Below, piece by piece: positions 43,343 through 55,951 of a stretch of 64,000 bases of DNA. The DNA comes from Epiperipatus broadwayi (Eukaryota > Onychophora > Udeonychophora > Euonychophora > Peripatidae): contig JAQFVV010006203.1 of assembly GCA_028023455.1 (NCBI GenBank), positions 12,748,348 through 12,812,347 of the forward strand, written 5' to 3'. Within the stretch, counting starts at the first letter, position 1. Each line of letters opens with the position of its first letter. The notes beneath the pieces were generated by a model. The model saw only the letters and a program-made list of their open reading frames with translations. It made no database searches and was not told the origin of the DNA. A program made the translations under genes and the position numbers.

Positions 43343-46300
43343 ATTAACTGAAAGGAGACCATTTGACTCCTCTTAGAGGCCTTAAAGAAACTGAGCATGG
43401 CAAATTCCTAATGTCCACTCCATACATTCTTGTTGTTGCAGCTATTATTACTATGTAATTATTCATATAGTATACAACCATAAATGGGCTGCTCACCAAC
43501 ATGCATTAACCAGTGGTGGTGAGTTTATTGGCTTTTTACCTCTCAGTTTAAGATCAAGAAACACCATGGCCTTCTCAGTTGCCTGATAAGGCAGAATGAA
43601 TGTTTGTGTAAATGATATTTATCCAATATATACAATTATGACAGACAAAAATAAATCATGGCCCTTATTCCCAGGAGACTAAGAATCCCCTGATTGCAGA
43701 TCCAGGCTGTCATTTGATGATAACTTTTTATTTAGGTACTTACAACTGCAGATCACTTTCAAGTGAAGAAAGATTGCAAGAATTAGAACTGTCTTATATT
43801 AAATGGAACATCATGGGGCTTTGTGAAGTTAGAAAAAAAGGTGAAGAAACAATTGATTTAAAAAGTGGACATGTACTCTATTTTAAAGGCACAAACAGTA
43901 GAAATACAAGTGGAGTAGGATTCATTATAAATAAAAAGTGGAAGAACAACATTGGGATGATTAATGATGTATTGGACAGTGTGGCAAGATTAGTTATACA
44001 ACTTAATAGCAGATACCAAAATGCAGATAATTCAGGTTTATGCCCCAACAAGTTCTCATAGTGAATGAAGTAGTAGAAGGTTTTTATATGGCTGTACAAA
44101 AGGCTTTTGATCAGAGCAAACAACATTTTAAAACTGTTATGGGAGACTTTAATGCTAGAATTGGTAAACAAATGAAAGATGAAAGTGCTGTAGGTAGTTT
44201 TGGTTATTGTAATAGAAATGAGAGAGGACATAGACTTGTGGAGTTTGCAGAAAAAGAAAAACTTTATATTATGAATTCTTTTTTTGGGGGGGAAATGTTA
44301 AAAGGAAATGGACATGGAAGCATCCAAATGAAGGTACAGCAGAATTGGATTATATTTTGACTAAGAGAAAATACATATTTCAAGATTATAATGTTCTTAA
44401 TAAATTTAACACAGGAAGTGATCATCGATTAGTAAGATGTAAGATATGAGTTAATGCGAAACTAGAGACAAAAATTATTAAAAAAAAACAATATTTACAA
44501 TTGATATTCTTAATCTTCAGAAATAATCTCATGAATTTAAATTAGAACTTACAAATCAGTTTCAAGTATTAGTAGCTTTTGAACATGATTCAGATTTGAA
44601 TTAAATTAATATGAAATAACTGATACACTTTTAAAAACTGCAACAAAAATAGCTGGCAGAAAAAAGCAGCAATTGACCAATAAAATTTCTACTGAATCTA
44701 GAGAATTTATGAAGAAAAGAAGGAATATGAAGATATACAATAATGATGCATTAAAAAGGATTGAATATCTCGAATTTTATAAAATGGTGCAGAAAAGAAC
44801 TGAAAATGATATAGGAAAGTATAACTGTGAACTAGAAAGGAAAGCTGTAGAAGAGAATAAAAGTCTCAAGAGTGTAAAAGAACATTTTGGTATTGGTAGA
44901 AAATGTATATCTACAATAAGAAAAAAAGATGGAATTATTATTAAAAAGAAAGATGACATTATGAAATGGGTAGAAGACTTTTATCAAGAATTATATATTA
45001 ATAAAGAACAAGTACCTCCTATATCTATTACATCTTCCAATTGCCCAGAATTTTAAATGAAGAAGTGAGGCATGCAAGTAAATGTATGACAAAAGGAAAG
45101 GCTTCAGGTAATGATGGAATTATAATTGAATATTAAAAGAAGCAGGTGAAGAAATATAATTTTTTTAGCAAAGTTATATACCAAATGTCTAAATGATAAA
45201 TATGTACCAGATGATTGGAAGAATGTAGTATTAATATTAATATTTAAAAAAGGTGATAAAAATATTAGAAATTATGGACCTATCAGTCTTTTATCAGTTT
45301 TATACAAAATTTTTACCAAGATAATTACAACTCATCTACAGAGAACATTGGATTTCCACCAATCAAGGAAACAAGCTGGATTTAAAAGTGGTTTTAGTGC
45401 AATAGATCCTATCCAAGTATTGAGAGAAGTTATAGAAAGGACAAATGAATATGAGTTGCCATTATGCTTTGGATTTGTAGATTATGAAAAGGCATTTGAT
45501 TCTATAAACATTTGTTGATTAAAGCATTGGATCATCAAGGTATAGATCCAGGATATTGTCATATTTTAAAGAATATTTATAAAAATGCAACAGCAACAAT
45601 TAGATTACATAATGATATTGGGAAAGTCAACATTGAGAAGGATGTAAGACAAGGTGACTCCATATCTCCAAAACATTTTTACAGCAGTGCTGCAAGAAGT
45701 ATTTTGTAGATTAAAATGAGAAACTAAAGGAGTGAAAGTAAATGGAGATCATTTAAGTCATTTAGATTTTGTAGATGATATAGTTGTTTTTGAAAATAGT
45801 GCTTTAGAGCTGCAAGAAATGTTGCAAGAGTTATCAGATGAAAGTATGAAAGTAGGACCAAAGATAAATGTTACAAAGACTAAAGTAATATTTAATGGAT
45901 TTTTTTTCAAAATATGAAAATAAAGATAGATTATGATGAGTTAGAAGTTAACAGTTACAAATACCTTGGTCAGATTATTAATACAGATGGAAACATAATG
46001 GATGAAATTAATCATAGAATTAAACTTGGTTGGAGTGCCTTTTGGTAGATACTAAAAGGAAATATGCGTAAAATATGTTTTACCAGTTTTTACTTATGGA
46101 TCTGAGACTTGGACACTTAATAAAAGAGCAATACAGATACTTCAGACCACTCAAAGAAGTATGGATAGATGCATGTTGGGAGTAACAAGAAGAGATTGAA
46201 AATGCAATATATGGGTAAGAGAACAAACGGGTATTATTGATCTCATTGAAAAAATTAAAAGACTGAAATGGAATTGTGCTGGACATATTACTAGAAGAGA

Positions 46301-46454
46301 TGATAATAGATGGACATTTGAAATCTTAAACTGGATTCCAAATAAGAAAGTGTGCAGGTGTGATATTGAGAAAAAAAGCTAAAGATTGCAGAAGATGGAG
46401 TGAACTTGGAGAGACCTTCATCCTGCAGTGAATTGATAATGGTTGATAATGATG
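43343..46454 (+). pseudogene. Broken RTE-type LINE, near full length (copy B)
   Basis: The whole of copy A is represented, from 'attaactgaaaggagacc' to 'ggttgataatgatgac'. A 50-nt block present in copy A at 9913-9962 is absent just after 'ggagact'. Frames are broken by several small indels and stops. Open segments at 43714-44061, 44040-44360, 44673-45056, 45512-45709 and 45732-45917 each match successive parts of the 985-aa protein. FADD has become FVDD in the last one. It is inactive and younger than copies D, E and F by visible divergence. It is inserted in the LINE fossil described at 42560. Confidence 0.9.
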
Positions 46455-46640
46455 ACACATATATTCTAGTGATTTTTTTCTAAAGATTTAGTGATAACTA
46501 AAACATGTTTAGACAAAGCTAATTCTATGGATTTTTTTAGTAAAATCCAAATTGCATTTTGAAAACGTTATATTTATAAAATAAAAAAAATGCAACTAAT
46601 TTTATTCCAAAATTTAGGATTATGATAAAATAGAAAATGG
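46455..46640 (-). pseudogene. Jockey/CR1-type LINE fossil, 5' part
   Basis: The minus strand encodes FKMQFGF, then KSIELALSKHVLVITKSLEK after a shift. This matches the QFGFRxxxSTELALxxLxDxI region of RT immediately before the DxKKAFDTV block found at 43320-43342. The reading order across RTE copy B is continuous, showing that copy B inserted into this older element. Confidence 0.65.
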
Positions 46641-47289
46641 TCTGTAGTTTTCCAAAACTATAGGCTTCTTTTTCTTCTTCTTATCATCATTAACATCATT
46701 ATTGTTATTATTGCTATTACTATTATTATGGTGAAGATGATGATGTTTCAAAAGGTACTCCATTGTTTTTCAATTAAAACCAGGTTACAATTGTTATTAC
46801 ATGAATCAAAATAACATATTTATATTATATTGTCCCAGTTGAAAGTTACAGAGTTGTTCATTATTAAATAGATAATTTTGAGATATTATAAACACAGTTG
46901 CATTTAATTAGTTATTAGGTGCTCAGACATTATTGAACATATTATTGGACAGGGATGGGCTCTGTTATTTTCTGTTTCTTTATTTATTCTTTTGTTGGAC
47001 CTTTAGATTACTTAGTATGTCTTTTCCTTGGTTATGTTAAACATTGCTCTGTGTTTAAGCAGAGACTAGGTATCTGTATAGATGTCAGGACTTGTTATCA
47101 ACTTGTCCCGGATTTGTATTTGCATTAACTTATGTTCAAAAGATGATGGATGTTGCCTTGTGTTATTTCCAATTAAGAATGTACATCTCATACACCATAT
47201 AGAATATAAAACAAATGTTGCTGCCCTAATCAGTGGTATTGTTTTCCTTGAAATGCTGTTACTATTTGTTCTATCATGGTTTTATTTCA

Positions 47290-48365
47290 TCTATATGTGT
47301 TGAAAGCATAGTTCTTACTTGTTCCAGACCTTTGCAGTGGAAAATTAAATGCTGGATAATTTTTTTAGTCTAGTGGCATAAAACTGCATAAAGGATCCAT
47401 GTCTCTAAATAGTCTTTTGTAAAACAGAAAGTATGTGGTTGGGAGGGCGTCTAAGTTTATTTTAAGGATGAAATTGAAAAATGTTGGTTCTTGTTCCCAT
47501 TTTTTTGTATTTTTTGATTAATACTTTATTTTTTATTTTTAGTACTGGTAATATTTAATTGTTGGTGGGTATGGTTCTGCATTAGTTCATAGATTTCTCA
47601 ATATTTATATTTTTCCATCCATTGGTTGGGGATTTTTTCTATTGTATTGCATTGTTGTATTGCTGATTCAATGAGTGAGTCTTTTGAAGGTGGTTGATAG
47701 GTAGGTGTTATTTGTACTACATGTTTTAATTTTGGGAATTGATTAATTATGGCAATTATTGTAATTTTGCTTTTGCACATGGAAAATATTGAGGCTGTGT
47801 AGACCAAGGCCATTTTTAATTAGTGGTCAGCCAAGGTTTTCAATTGATATGGCCACCATTTTTCTGGCCTGCATAAGTTTACTGCATATGAAGTTTATTT
47901 TCCAGATGAAAGCTTTAAAAAAGGTAATCACTGGCATGTAGTAGGTTATTCTCAATATGATTAGCCTATTGAATAGTTGAGTTTCTGCATATATTGATAG
48001 ATATACTTTTGTTAGTGAATTTGCTACTTTTTCGATATCTTCTTTGAGTTTGCATTGTGGTGATGCCCATATAAATTGGAAACCTAGAAAAAAATTTGTC
48101 TTCACTTGAAATATGGACACATATGGTTTACCAGTGAATATATGCCAAGCTGCAGACTTCACTGCATTTATTTTCAGGCCATAATTGGTTGAATATCCCT
48201 CCACTATCCTGTTCAACCATGGTATCTGCTTTATAGATGTTAGAAAGACCGTGATATCATCCATATATGTCAAATATGCTATTTTTATGTTGATCCTGGT
48301 ATTTGTATGCCTTCAAAGGATTTATTTATTTCTTTAATTAAAGGGTTAATATAAAAAATAAAGAA
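47290..48365 (-). pseudogene. LINE reverse transcriptase fossil with YMDD
   Basis: From right to left on the minus strand: FFIFYINPLIKEINKSFEGI, a shift, YLTYMDDITVFLTS (48273 region), LKINAVKSAAWHIFTG, FFLGFQFIWASP, then tail sequence to about 47290 with LFRDMDPLCSF, a remnant of a Cys/His element. This is the RT palm from motif B onward with the catalytic YxDD as YMDD. The upstream half is replaced by the triplet repeat at 48374. Clade uncertain; not the RTE family of this window. The plus-strand frame at 47082-47303 is chance. Confidence 0.75.
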
Positions 48366-48373
48366 TAGGGTGC

Positions 48374-48414
48374 TATTATTATTATTATTATCATCATCAT
48401 CATCGTCATCATCA

Positions 48415-48505
<91 letters not shown>

Positions 48506-48540
48506 GATTATTGTTGTTGTTGTCATTGTTGTTATTGTAA
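48374..48540. repeat. ATT/GTT triplet microsatellite
   Basis: (ATT)n with interspersed ATC, changing to (GTT)n at about 48475. The 'I/T-repeat' frame at 48338-48586 is this microsatellite translated and is not a gene. Confidence 0.95.
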
Positions 48541-48619
48541 TTATTTTGCTGCTATGCAGTGGTCTTGTATTTAGCAAAATAGCCAAATATTAGATGTATT
48601 AAATGTTATAATAAGTTTC

Positions 48620-50167
48620 ACGACTCATGTGTAAGAAGTAATGGGACAATACTGTATAAAAATGAAGTAGAAATGGAGTCTTATATTCATGATAAATGTG
48701 ATCATAATACAAGTATTGATAACAAAATGAAAGTCACTGAGAACAAAATGGAGGAATTGAATTTGGAAATTTTTGATGAACAAAATTTATTGTGAAGTGG
48801 AGATAATGTCCTTGTAAATTAATAGAAATTAATGGGATATCTAAGGAAGATTTAGTACCTGTAAACTGTCATAATTTTGGTAAAAGAAAAGAAAATTTAA
48901 CTAAAGTGGATACCAATTGTTTGTTTTGTAAAAAATACTAGTTTTTTATAGAATAGAATTTTAAATATTGTGTACAGACTTATCAAGTGAAATCAAATTA
49001 TTGGAAAAAAAATATTATGGTGAAAAATATGTTATTATATACATCAGTTAACAATTTGGACCCAAATCAAAATAATGATTATAAAAGCACAATTGTTGAT
49101 GGGAATTTTGCTGCTTTAAACAAAGGAAGTTAAGTTGGGGAGTTTGTTATTGCTAATTCAGACTTCCCCTCACTGTTTAAGGTAAATAGGAATTCTAGTG
49201 AAAGAAAGAAAGAAATTACAAAAGCAATCAAATGTGATTAGTATCATTTATACTAAATCAAATTTAAAATTGAATGAACAAAATGATAAAATAATTAAAA
49301 TGAAAATTGGTCAGTCAGATAAGAAAATAAATGAAATGTGACATGATCATGATTTTAGACCTACCAGTTCCACTGGATATAATGAATCACTGCAGATTTC
49401 TAATGAAGATAAAATATCTAAAAAGCCATATGTTTTTTGTCTGAAAGATTGTATAGATAAAGAAAATGGAAGTTATAAAATTATGTTTTATGAAAAGAAT
49501 ACACAAAAAAATGTTAAATGTGCAAATATTTCTCCAATTATAGTTAAAGCTGTTAATACAAGAATACAATTTTAAAAAAATTTCTGACTATAATGAATAA
49601 TGATACTTCTGCTGAAGATATGCTTATTATACATCTGAAAAATATAAACTGAACACTAAGTCTAAAAAATATTCATTTTATTTATCTATACAAGAATATG
49701 AACCTAATAAAGTTAAAGCTACTGATATTTGGCCTGAATGTCCTGTGATATTTCCATTTTATGGCAATTTAAAATATTTAAGAAATCTATGTAGTTAATA
49801 ATAAGGATGATTAATAAGAAGAGAGTGAAGATATATTAACTGATTGTTTTGATGAAAGTAGCATTACAATGCAAGACATACATTTTAAAAATGACCTGTA
49901 AAATAAATAGCAATTCATGAATTGTTATTATCAAACTGTGCATGGTGTTAGAATAAAACAATTGATTTTAAATATGAATTGCTATTAAATAAATATGGCA
50001 TTATCTTTTTAACAGAGACTTGGTTGAAAGAAGAAATTGATAATATTAGTACTTTGATGATAAATATTAGATGTAATAGACATTATACTAATAAAACAAG
50101 AAGAGGTGATACTTTGATTCATATTAAAAAGGACATAAAACATAGACAGATATTATATATATATTAA
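48620..50167 (+). pseudogene. LINE ORF1 and endonuclease start (fossil)
   Basis: Broken frames contain SKKPYVFCLKDCIDKENGSY, YLSIQEYEPNKVKA, and TDIWPECPVIFPFYG, resembling the C-terminal domain of jockey/CR1-type ORF1 proteins (x-FK-x-WP-x-GV). At 49979-50167 the frame MLLNKYGIIFLTETWLKEEI is the start of an apurinic-type endonuclease (consensus DIIxLTETWL, with the catalytic Glu in TETW). The rest of ORF2 is missing. It is opposite in orientation to the RT fossil at 47290, so the two are probably separate elements. Confidence 0.65.
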
Positions 50168-50193
50168 TGATAGTAATATTGGGTGCTGATATA

Positions 50194-51105
50194 GACTGCA
50201 CTCACCACCATTTTGAATTCTAAGGACAGCTAAAAATCACTGCTGACATATCCAAGTGATAAATGACATCAAATAAGCAATATGTGCTCACTTGGCTGTG
50301 TCAGCAATAGTTTTGGAATGTCCTTAGAATTCAAAATGGCTGTGAGGGCACTCTAAATACTAAAAGGCTTATAACATCTAAAATATTACTTTTGTTACAA
50401 TAATCATGCTGCAAAGTGCTGAAATATATGGGGAGGGGGAAGTATATTTTAATACTACGAAGTGTCATCCAAAAACTGCCAAAGTGTAATCTAACTGAGC
50501 TTATAATTTTGAAATATTAGAAGCTTATAACTTCTAAAATACTAATTTTATTACAACATATGCCTGTAAATACATGTTGAATAAACACAAAATTGATCAA
50601 ACCACACATAATTTTGAAATACTAAAAACTTATAACTTTTAATATATTAATTTTAGTTCAATATATGCCTGTAATCACACATAAAAATAACATAAAATTG
50701 ATAAACCAAATTCATAATTTCAAAATATTAAAAGCTTATAATTTTTAAAATACAAATTTTCTTACAATATATGCTTATAACCACATGTTGAAATAATGTA
50801 AAATTGATCAAAGTAAGCACATAATTTTGATATATTAAAAACTTATTCTAAAATATGAATTTTGTTACAATATATGTCTATAATTATATGTTGAAATAAA
50901 GAATATTAATTTTATAATAATCAGATTTTTTCTTATAAGAAAGAAACTGTTATGCTGCATGCTTCCTTTGTTACATGTTGTTAGAAAAAAATGGAGATAA
51001 GAAAATCATGACCACATGTGGATTATTCAATATCATTTATCACTTGGATGTGTCACTATTGTTTTTGTGTGATCTTTAGAATTCAAAATGGCCACAAGTG
51101 CATTC
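50194..51105. mobile_element. TA-flanked TIR element with internal tandem repeats
   Basis: The left end GACTGCACTC (50194) and the right end (51096-51105) are complements, extending inward about 65 bp through CATTTTGAATTCTAAGGAC. TA lies immediately outside both (50192-50193 and 51106-51107), the target of Tc1/mariner and related transposases. A third arm at 50286-50353, also followed by TA, pairs with the left arm and would make a compact 160-bp foldback of its own. Between lie tandem repeats. There is no transposase. Confidence 0.7.
50366..50915 (+). repeat. Tandem repeat, about 105-bp period
   Basis: Units start with a phrase like AATTTTGAAATATTARAARC at about 50505, 50608, 50715 and 50822, each followed by TTACAATATATGCCTRTAA-type sequence; a more diverged unit precedes them at 50366. 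Five units at most. They lie inside the TIR element. Confidence 0.75.
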
Positions 51106-51107
51106 TA

Positions 51108-51672
51108 TTTATATGTTCCATTTAAAGTGGAGAATATTTTTTTAATTGATCCTAATGCATATTTTAAATAGCCAAAAATTCTATTGACACTATTGACATC
51201 TTTATGAGTTTTTGGTTTTTATGGAACTTTGTTCTGAGTTCTCTATTATCCATAATGTTAATTGTTTTTACTAGTTTCTCAATTTGACTGCAATTATAAC
51301 TTGATGTACATTTTTAGACAAGTTATATTGGATAGTGCATAAAATATACACTTCCAACTTTTTTTTTAGTATGTCATGTGACAATGTATGCCATTGTGCC
51401 ATTTTTAATCCCAAATCTCCTGATAATTGACATCATATATTTGTCAAATGTTTTAGGCTTAATGAGCAATAAGATCCACCAATTTTTAGGAATCTATATA
51501 ACTTTATTTTATAAGTATAATTTGCACTAAAAACTCATAAACACACAAAGCTGACTTTTTTAAAATTCTTTATATATGCAAGTATGGCTGAGCATTTTCA
51601 AGGGACACAGCTCTAATAGTCATAGCCATATTGTAACTAACAAAACTAGTAATGTAAATTTATGCAAATGAG
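51108..51672. other. AT-rich DNA, no recognisable feature
   Basis: Nothing recognised. Confidence 0.5.
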
Positions 51673-52240
51673 TTTATGTATTCCATTTCTGGGATATATT
51701 GTAGCACGTGTCTTTTCTGTTGATAGCATGATTGTGACTAGCAATAAAGTAAGCCTCTTTGTCTTTTCTTTTTAAGTCATGGCATTCTCTACAAACAATC
51801 ACAGGGCCAATCAGTTCACAATGGTTTCCTGCTGAAATGCGATGCTAGGCAAAAACTGAGTTACAAGTTGGGTCTGTGAGTGCTTTGTTGTATGAATGTA
51901 CATGTTGGGACAGCCATGTAGATAGAGAGGCTCTGGTTTCACTGATGTATGGGTAAACAATTCTTTTAATCCACTAAAGTATTTGAAAAGCTTCTCTAAC
52001 CCTTTATTATTAAATGATTTGGCATTGATTAGTTTTCCACTATGTCTTGATTTTCAGATGTCTTCTGGTGAGTTTATTTTTGATAAATTTCAGAGCTCAT
52101 TACTTAACTTTATTAAAGGTAGCTTTCAATGTAATTCATCTTTTTCTGGTAAGATTGTTGAAATAGGATTGAAAATTTTTTTATTTGACTGGACTTTTCA
52201 AAATTCTTTTCCTTTAATGGAGACCAATTCAAATTTCTAA
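51673..52240 (-). pseudogene. Second Penelope-like endonuclease fossil
   Basis: The minus-strand frame reads YISETRASLSTWLSQHVHSY, then VFA, stop, HRISAGNHCELIGPVIVC, and KRKDKEAYFIASHNHAINRK, ending in WNT and a stop near 51673. YIxETxxSLxxxLxxH, HxxxxGH, and EAxFIxxxxxxxNR with a final W are the order of motifs in the GIY-YIG endonuclease of Penelope-like elements. It differs strongly from the fossil at 7560. A lysine-rich frame upstream (51970-52240) reads through apart from four stops, all TGA. The plus-strand frame at 51983-52240 is a shadow. Confidence 0.65.
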
Positions 52241-54481
52241 AAGAATATATATTTTTTGTATTTTGTGGATATAAAACTGCCTCTTTGTCATATCATTATT
52301 ACTTGACTTCTTTGATCAGTTGGATTTTACTACCTTTTTTTAAATATATATAATGTTTGCATTTCTTATCATATCTCATGATTATATAGTATATTTCAAG
52401 CTGTTGGACTGTTTCATATGTAGTTTGATAATTCATCAGCTAAGTTTCTCTTTAAGTTTTGTAGTAGATTATCAAATTTTATATTTAAAATGCAATCAGT
52501 TATACTTTTCTCATTTTCCCTCCCTGATTTCCAAGATATTTTTGCATTCTTTCTGACTTTTGATCATGTTCTCTTTTTTTTCTCATTTTGAAAATACTTT
52601 TAAAAACTTTTCCACTGCTGATCTCAATTCTTGTTTAAGTCTTATTGTTTGTTCTTAAATTAGTTACACTCTTCTAATTTATTTAGTAAGTTTTTTTTCC
52701 TTTCCCTTGCTTTGACTATATTTTTCCAACTTCCAAACTTAATTTCTGAATTTTAGAACTCTTGATTTTGAGCCATTCATAAAGTTTAATAGCTTTGAAA
52801 AAAATTTCTAATTCATAACCTAAAGTTAATTATATATAAATTTGGATATTCTCTTCCATTTTTTTTTCTAAACAGTGATTCATCTCCCTGAAATATAGAT
52901 TCAGATGCATGAATATTTTAATATTTTTTTCTATAACTTCTTTGGGATTTGTTTTTACTTTTTTCTTGTTGCATTTACATTAAACTACTTGATTATTTGT
53001 TTTCTTTTTCATTTTCCACTTTTTTAATATCCCCTCTAAATAGTTTGCAGCGTTTCTAGATTTAAGATATTAACAATTAAGATATTAAACTCCTTTGCTT
53101 CATATGAGCTTCACAATTTTCATTTCCTTGCTCTTTAGTCAAATTAGTTTATTTGTTGTTCCTTCATTATATTAAATTGCTCCAAAATTTTCTCTTTATT
53201 TTTTGTTTTATTTTGGAGACTTGTAAATATTTTCAATTTTTTAACTGCTTATTTGTCAAGACATTCCTGGACTTTATTTGTTCATCCTTTTTGTTAGCTT
53301 CTGTAAAATAAATTATTTTTAGTCTTGTGGACTTTGTTTGGTTTTATTTTTAAATTTATTTTTATTAAATATATTTTTCCAATTTTTCTTAAAAAATAAA
53401 TTTAAAAAATGAAATTATTTTTATAAATAAAATATCACCTTTGCAAATTAAAAAAAAAAAAGCAAAAATAAATAATCAAAACAAAAGACTTTATTTCAGC
53501 ATTCAGACTAAAAAAATGAATTTAATGTAAAAAAAAAATTATATGTATTTTTAACACAAATTTTTGTAAAGTATATGTTTAAATAAGAAAAATAATCTTT
53601 GAAATATTAAAAGTCAACATTTTCTTACAAAAAACAAGCAATAACATTTTTGATGGTAGGCAGGTATTAGTAAATTTTTATTTTTATTTAAAAAAAAACA
53701 AATAAATTCAGATAAAAACTAAATGTGAGCATCATATATTTACTAAGAAATAAATATTTAATAATTTTATTAAAAATATATAATAAACAAATTATATTGT
53801 AAACTTTTTTGTGATTATCATAACAAAAACTTGTCACACCAATCCAAAATATATTTTCTTTTTAGCAGAGACTGAAAAATCTAGTTTATTTTCTAGATCT
53901 TTGATTACTGATAATTATTGACTTCTAAATACTTTACTTAAATTAAAATCTTTATTATACAAGTTATAATTGCTGAGCAACTCAAAGCCCTTCTTAATTA
54001 ACATCTTCATTGTTAAGTGTTAATATCAAGTAAAGTTGATACGTGACACCAATAGCATATAAAAGTGAAATTCAAAAAATTAAATTGCATTTGACAGTAT
54101 TTCACATATACCACTCAAAATTCAATTTAGTCATATGCACACCATTATTAGAACACTTTCCATAAGTTTTATGCTGTGCTTCACTTTTTTTCACTGTCAT
54201 TCTTTGGTACATTACAACCATTGGATTTGCTGAAAATCACATTGATACTCTTACAATATAATTTAAAACACTCACTAAAATAAATACCATCTTTGACTGT
54301 GTTAAAAGATTTAGTGAAATTTAAACTGGATACTCTTTTGGTATAATGTTTATATGCAGAAGCAACATTAAGGCAATTATATAGTCATATAGTACTAAGC
54401 ATTTCTTTTCTGTAATCACAACTTTTAAAGATATCTCATAGAATATTTGAAAATCAATTTAAATTTGTGACTTCTCTAAAG
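52241..54481. other. No gene recognised; pyrimidine-rich plus strand to about 53350
   Basis: The plus strand is T/C-rich and the minus strand A/G-rich through 53350, in keeping with a decayed lysine-rich coding region running leftward into the Penelope-like fossil, but no motif survives. 53350-54480 is plain AT-rich DNA. Confidence 0.4.
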
Positions 54482-54552
54482 GCACTATATAGAGGTTTTA
54501 ATGCACAAATATTCTAGCATCCATTCATTATTATGGCTTGCACTGGGTTTTA
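54482..54552 (+). repeat. F2-family fragment without ribozyme
   Basis: Matches the part of the F2 unit at about 37996-38064: 'ggcactatatagaggtttta' and 'catccattcattattatggc' correspond to 'gcactagatggggatttta' and 'catccattgattactctggc'. The hammerhead part is absent. Confidence 0.55.
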
Positions 54553-55080
54553 CTATTGTACAAAGAGGCTTGCTACTATCTTAACTCATGTAATATAAGG
54601 TGAAACATTTTGGCTGTTGATTATTTTGATTATGAGTATACTAAAAACATTAAGAAGTAAAAAAGATATAAAATCTTTCTTTGTTATTGGAAATAAAATC
54701 TTGATTAAGTTTTTAGATCTTTTACTAGGCATGTTTACAAATATATCATAAGATCATGATTAAATAATATCTTTAAATCACCTGATAACTATGTTCCTAC
54801 AACTATTCAAGTAAGGCCATATTATTTACAAAGGAAACCTGATATTTCTGAACTCATATTTTACTTGTTTGAGTGCATTTTGTCATTACTCCATTTATGA
54901 ACCTGTGAGTTTAATGCTTAACAAAAACATATCAGAGACTTCAGATGATATCCTAAAGTATGAAAAGATGTCTGTCGAAAATAATAAGAAGAGTTTGAAG
55001 ATTAAATATGTGTATATGGATGAGAAAAAAGATGTCATAATGCAACTGTTTTTGACTTATTGCTAGAAGATAGTAAGTAA

Positions 55081-55270
55081 GCAGTTCAAATCTCAAACCG
55101 GAGTCCCAAGAGATTATAAAAGACTTAGAAAAAGACTTCAATTGAAATGAATGGATAAAATATAAGTTTCTAGTATGAAGTGGAGAAGAGAGGAATATGG
55201 ATCTGAATAACTGAATTAAATATGGAAAGATTTTTATGATACAGTGGATCTATAATGATTAAAACGATTA
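55081..55270 (+). mobile_element. RTE 3'-end fragment (copy F)
   Basis: Corresponds to copy A from about 12640 to the end: 'tcccaagagattataaaaga', 'agtggagaagag' and 'acagtggatct' align. Diverged, no coding. The frame at 54869-55066 just upstream has no match to the element. Confidence 0.7.
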
Positions 55271-55838
55271 TCAATCTCCTACTCAGTAGAATAACTCATA
55301 ACTTTTTAAAAAAGAGTGAGGAAAACCACAGGGAGTAAATTCAGTGGATTGTCAAATGCAAACCCTTGTGTAACTGCAGAATAAAAGTCATTGAGAAAAT
55401 CTTTTGCTTAGCTTGGCTTTTTTATTTAAAAAGAAAGTAAAGATGTTATTGTTTTATTATATTAATGAGGAAAATTTAAAAGTAATATTTGCTGAAAGCA
55501 TTGAAACAATTTTTGATTAACAAGAAAAAGAGATAAATGGTCCCAATTTTTTTATTTGTTAGTTATTTTATTTAGGCATTTTTCTGATACTAATTTGATA
55601 AAAATTATTTTATAAAATGTTATGTTATCATATCAATCCAAAATTTTGCAGCCTGAGATAGCCATCTCACAACCAAATGATATTAACTATGAAAAAAATA
55701 ATCATTTTTATTTTCTTTGCTTTTTGATGAGGTCTAAGAAAATTTTGTCAAAATACATCAAAATCTTACTTCAAATACAGCGTTCAGACCCCCATTCAAA
55801 ATATGAGGCCTTCTTGTGAACATCACTAATTTCATTGG
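55271..55838. other. AT-rich DNA, no recognisable feature
   Basis: The frame at 55622-55819 shows no recognisable motif. Confidence 0.5.
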
Positions 55839-55851
55839 ATTTTTTTATATT

Positions 55852-55951
55852 TTTTTTTTTTCATATGTCAAATGCGTTGACCAGAAAGTGAACCCAAGCC
55901 AGCTGCTTGGAAAGAAGCTATGCTAATCACTAGGCCACCAACATTTGACTC
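55852..55951 (-). mobile_element. tRNA-Gly-derived SINE, second copy
   Basis: Same family as 2841-2925: minus strand has 'GGTGGCCTAGTGATTAGCAT', a B-box relic GGGTTCACTTTC, then CAACGCATTTGACATATG and an A tract. An almost perfect target duplication, ATTTTTTATATT (55839-55851 with one extra T, and 55952-55963), brackets it. Several tRNA stems are mutated, so it cannot be a working tRNA gene. Confidence 0.75.

Noticed and set aside
48338-48586. 82-aa Thr/Ile-repeat frame
   Set aside because: It is a translated ATT/GTT microsatellite.
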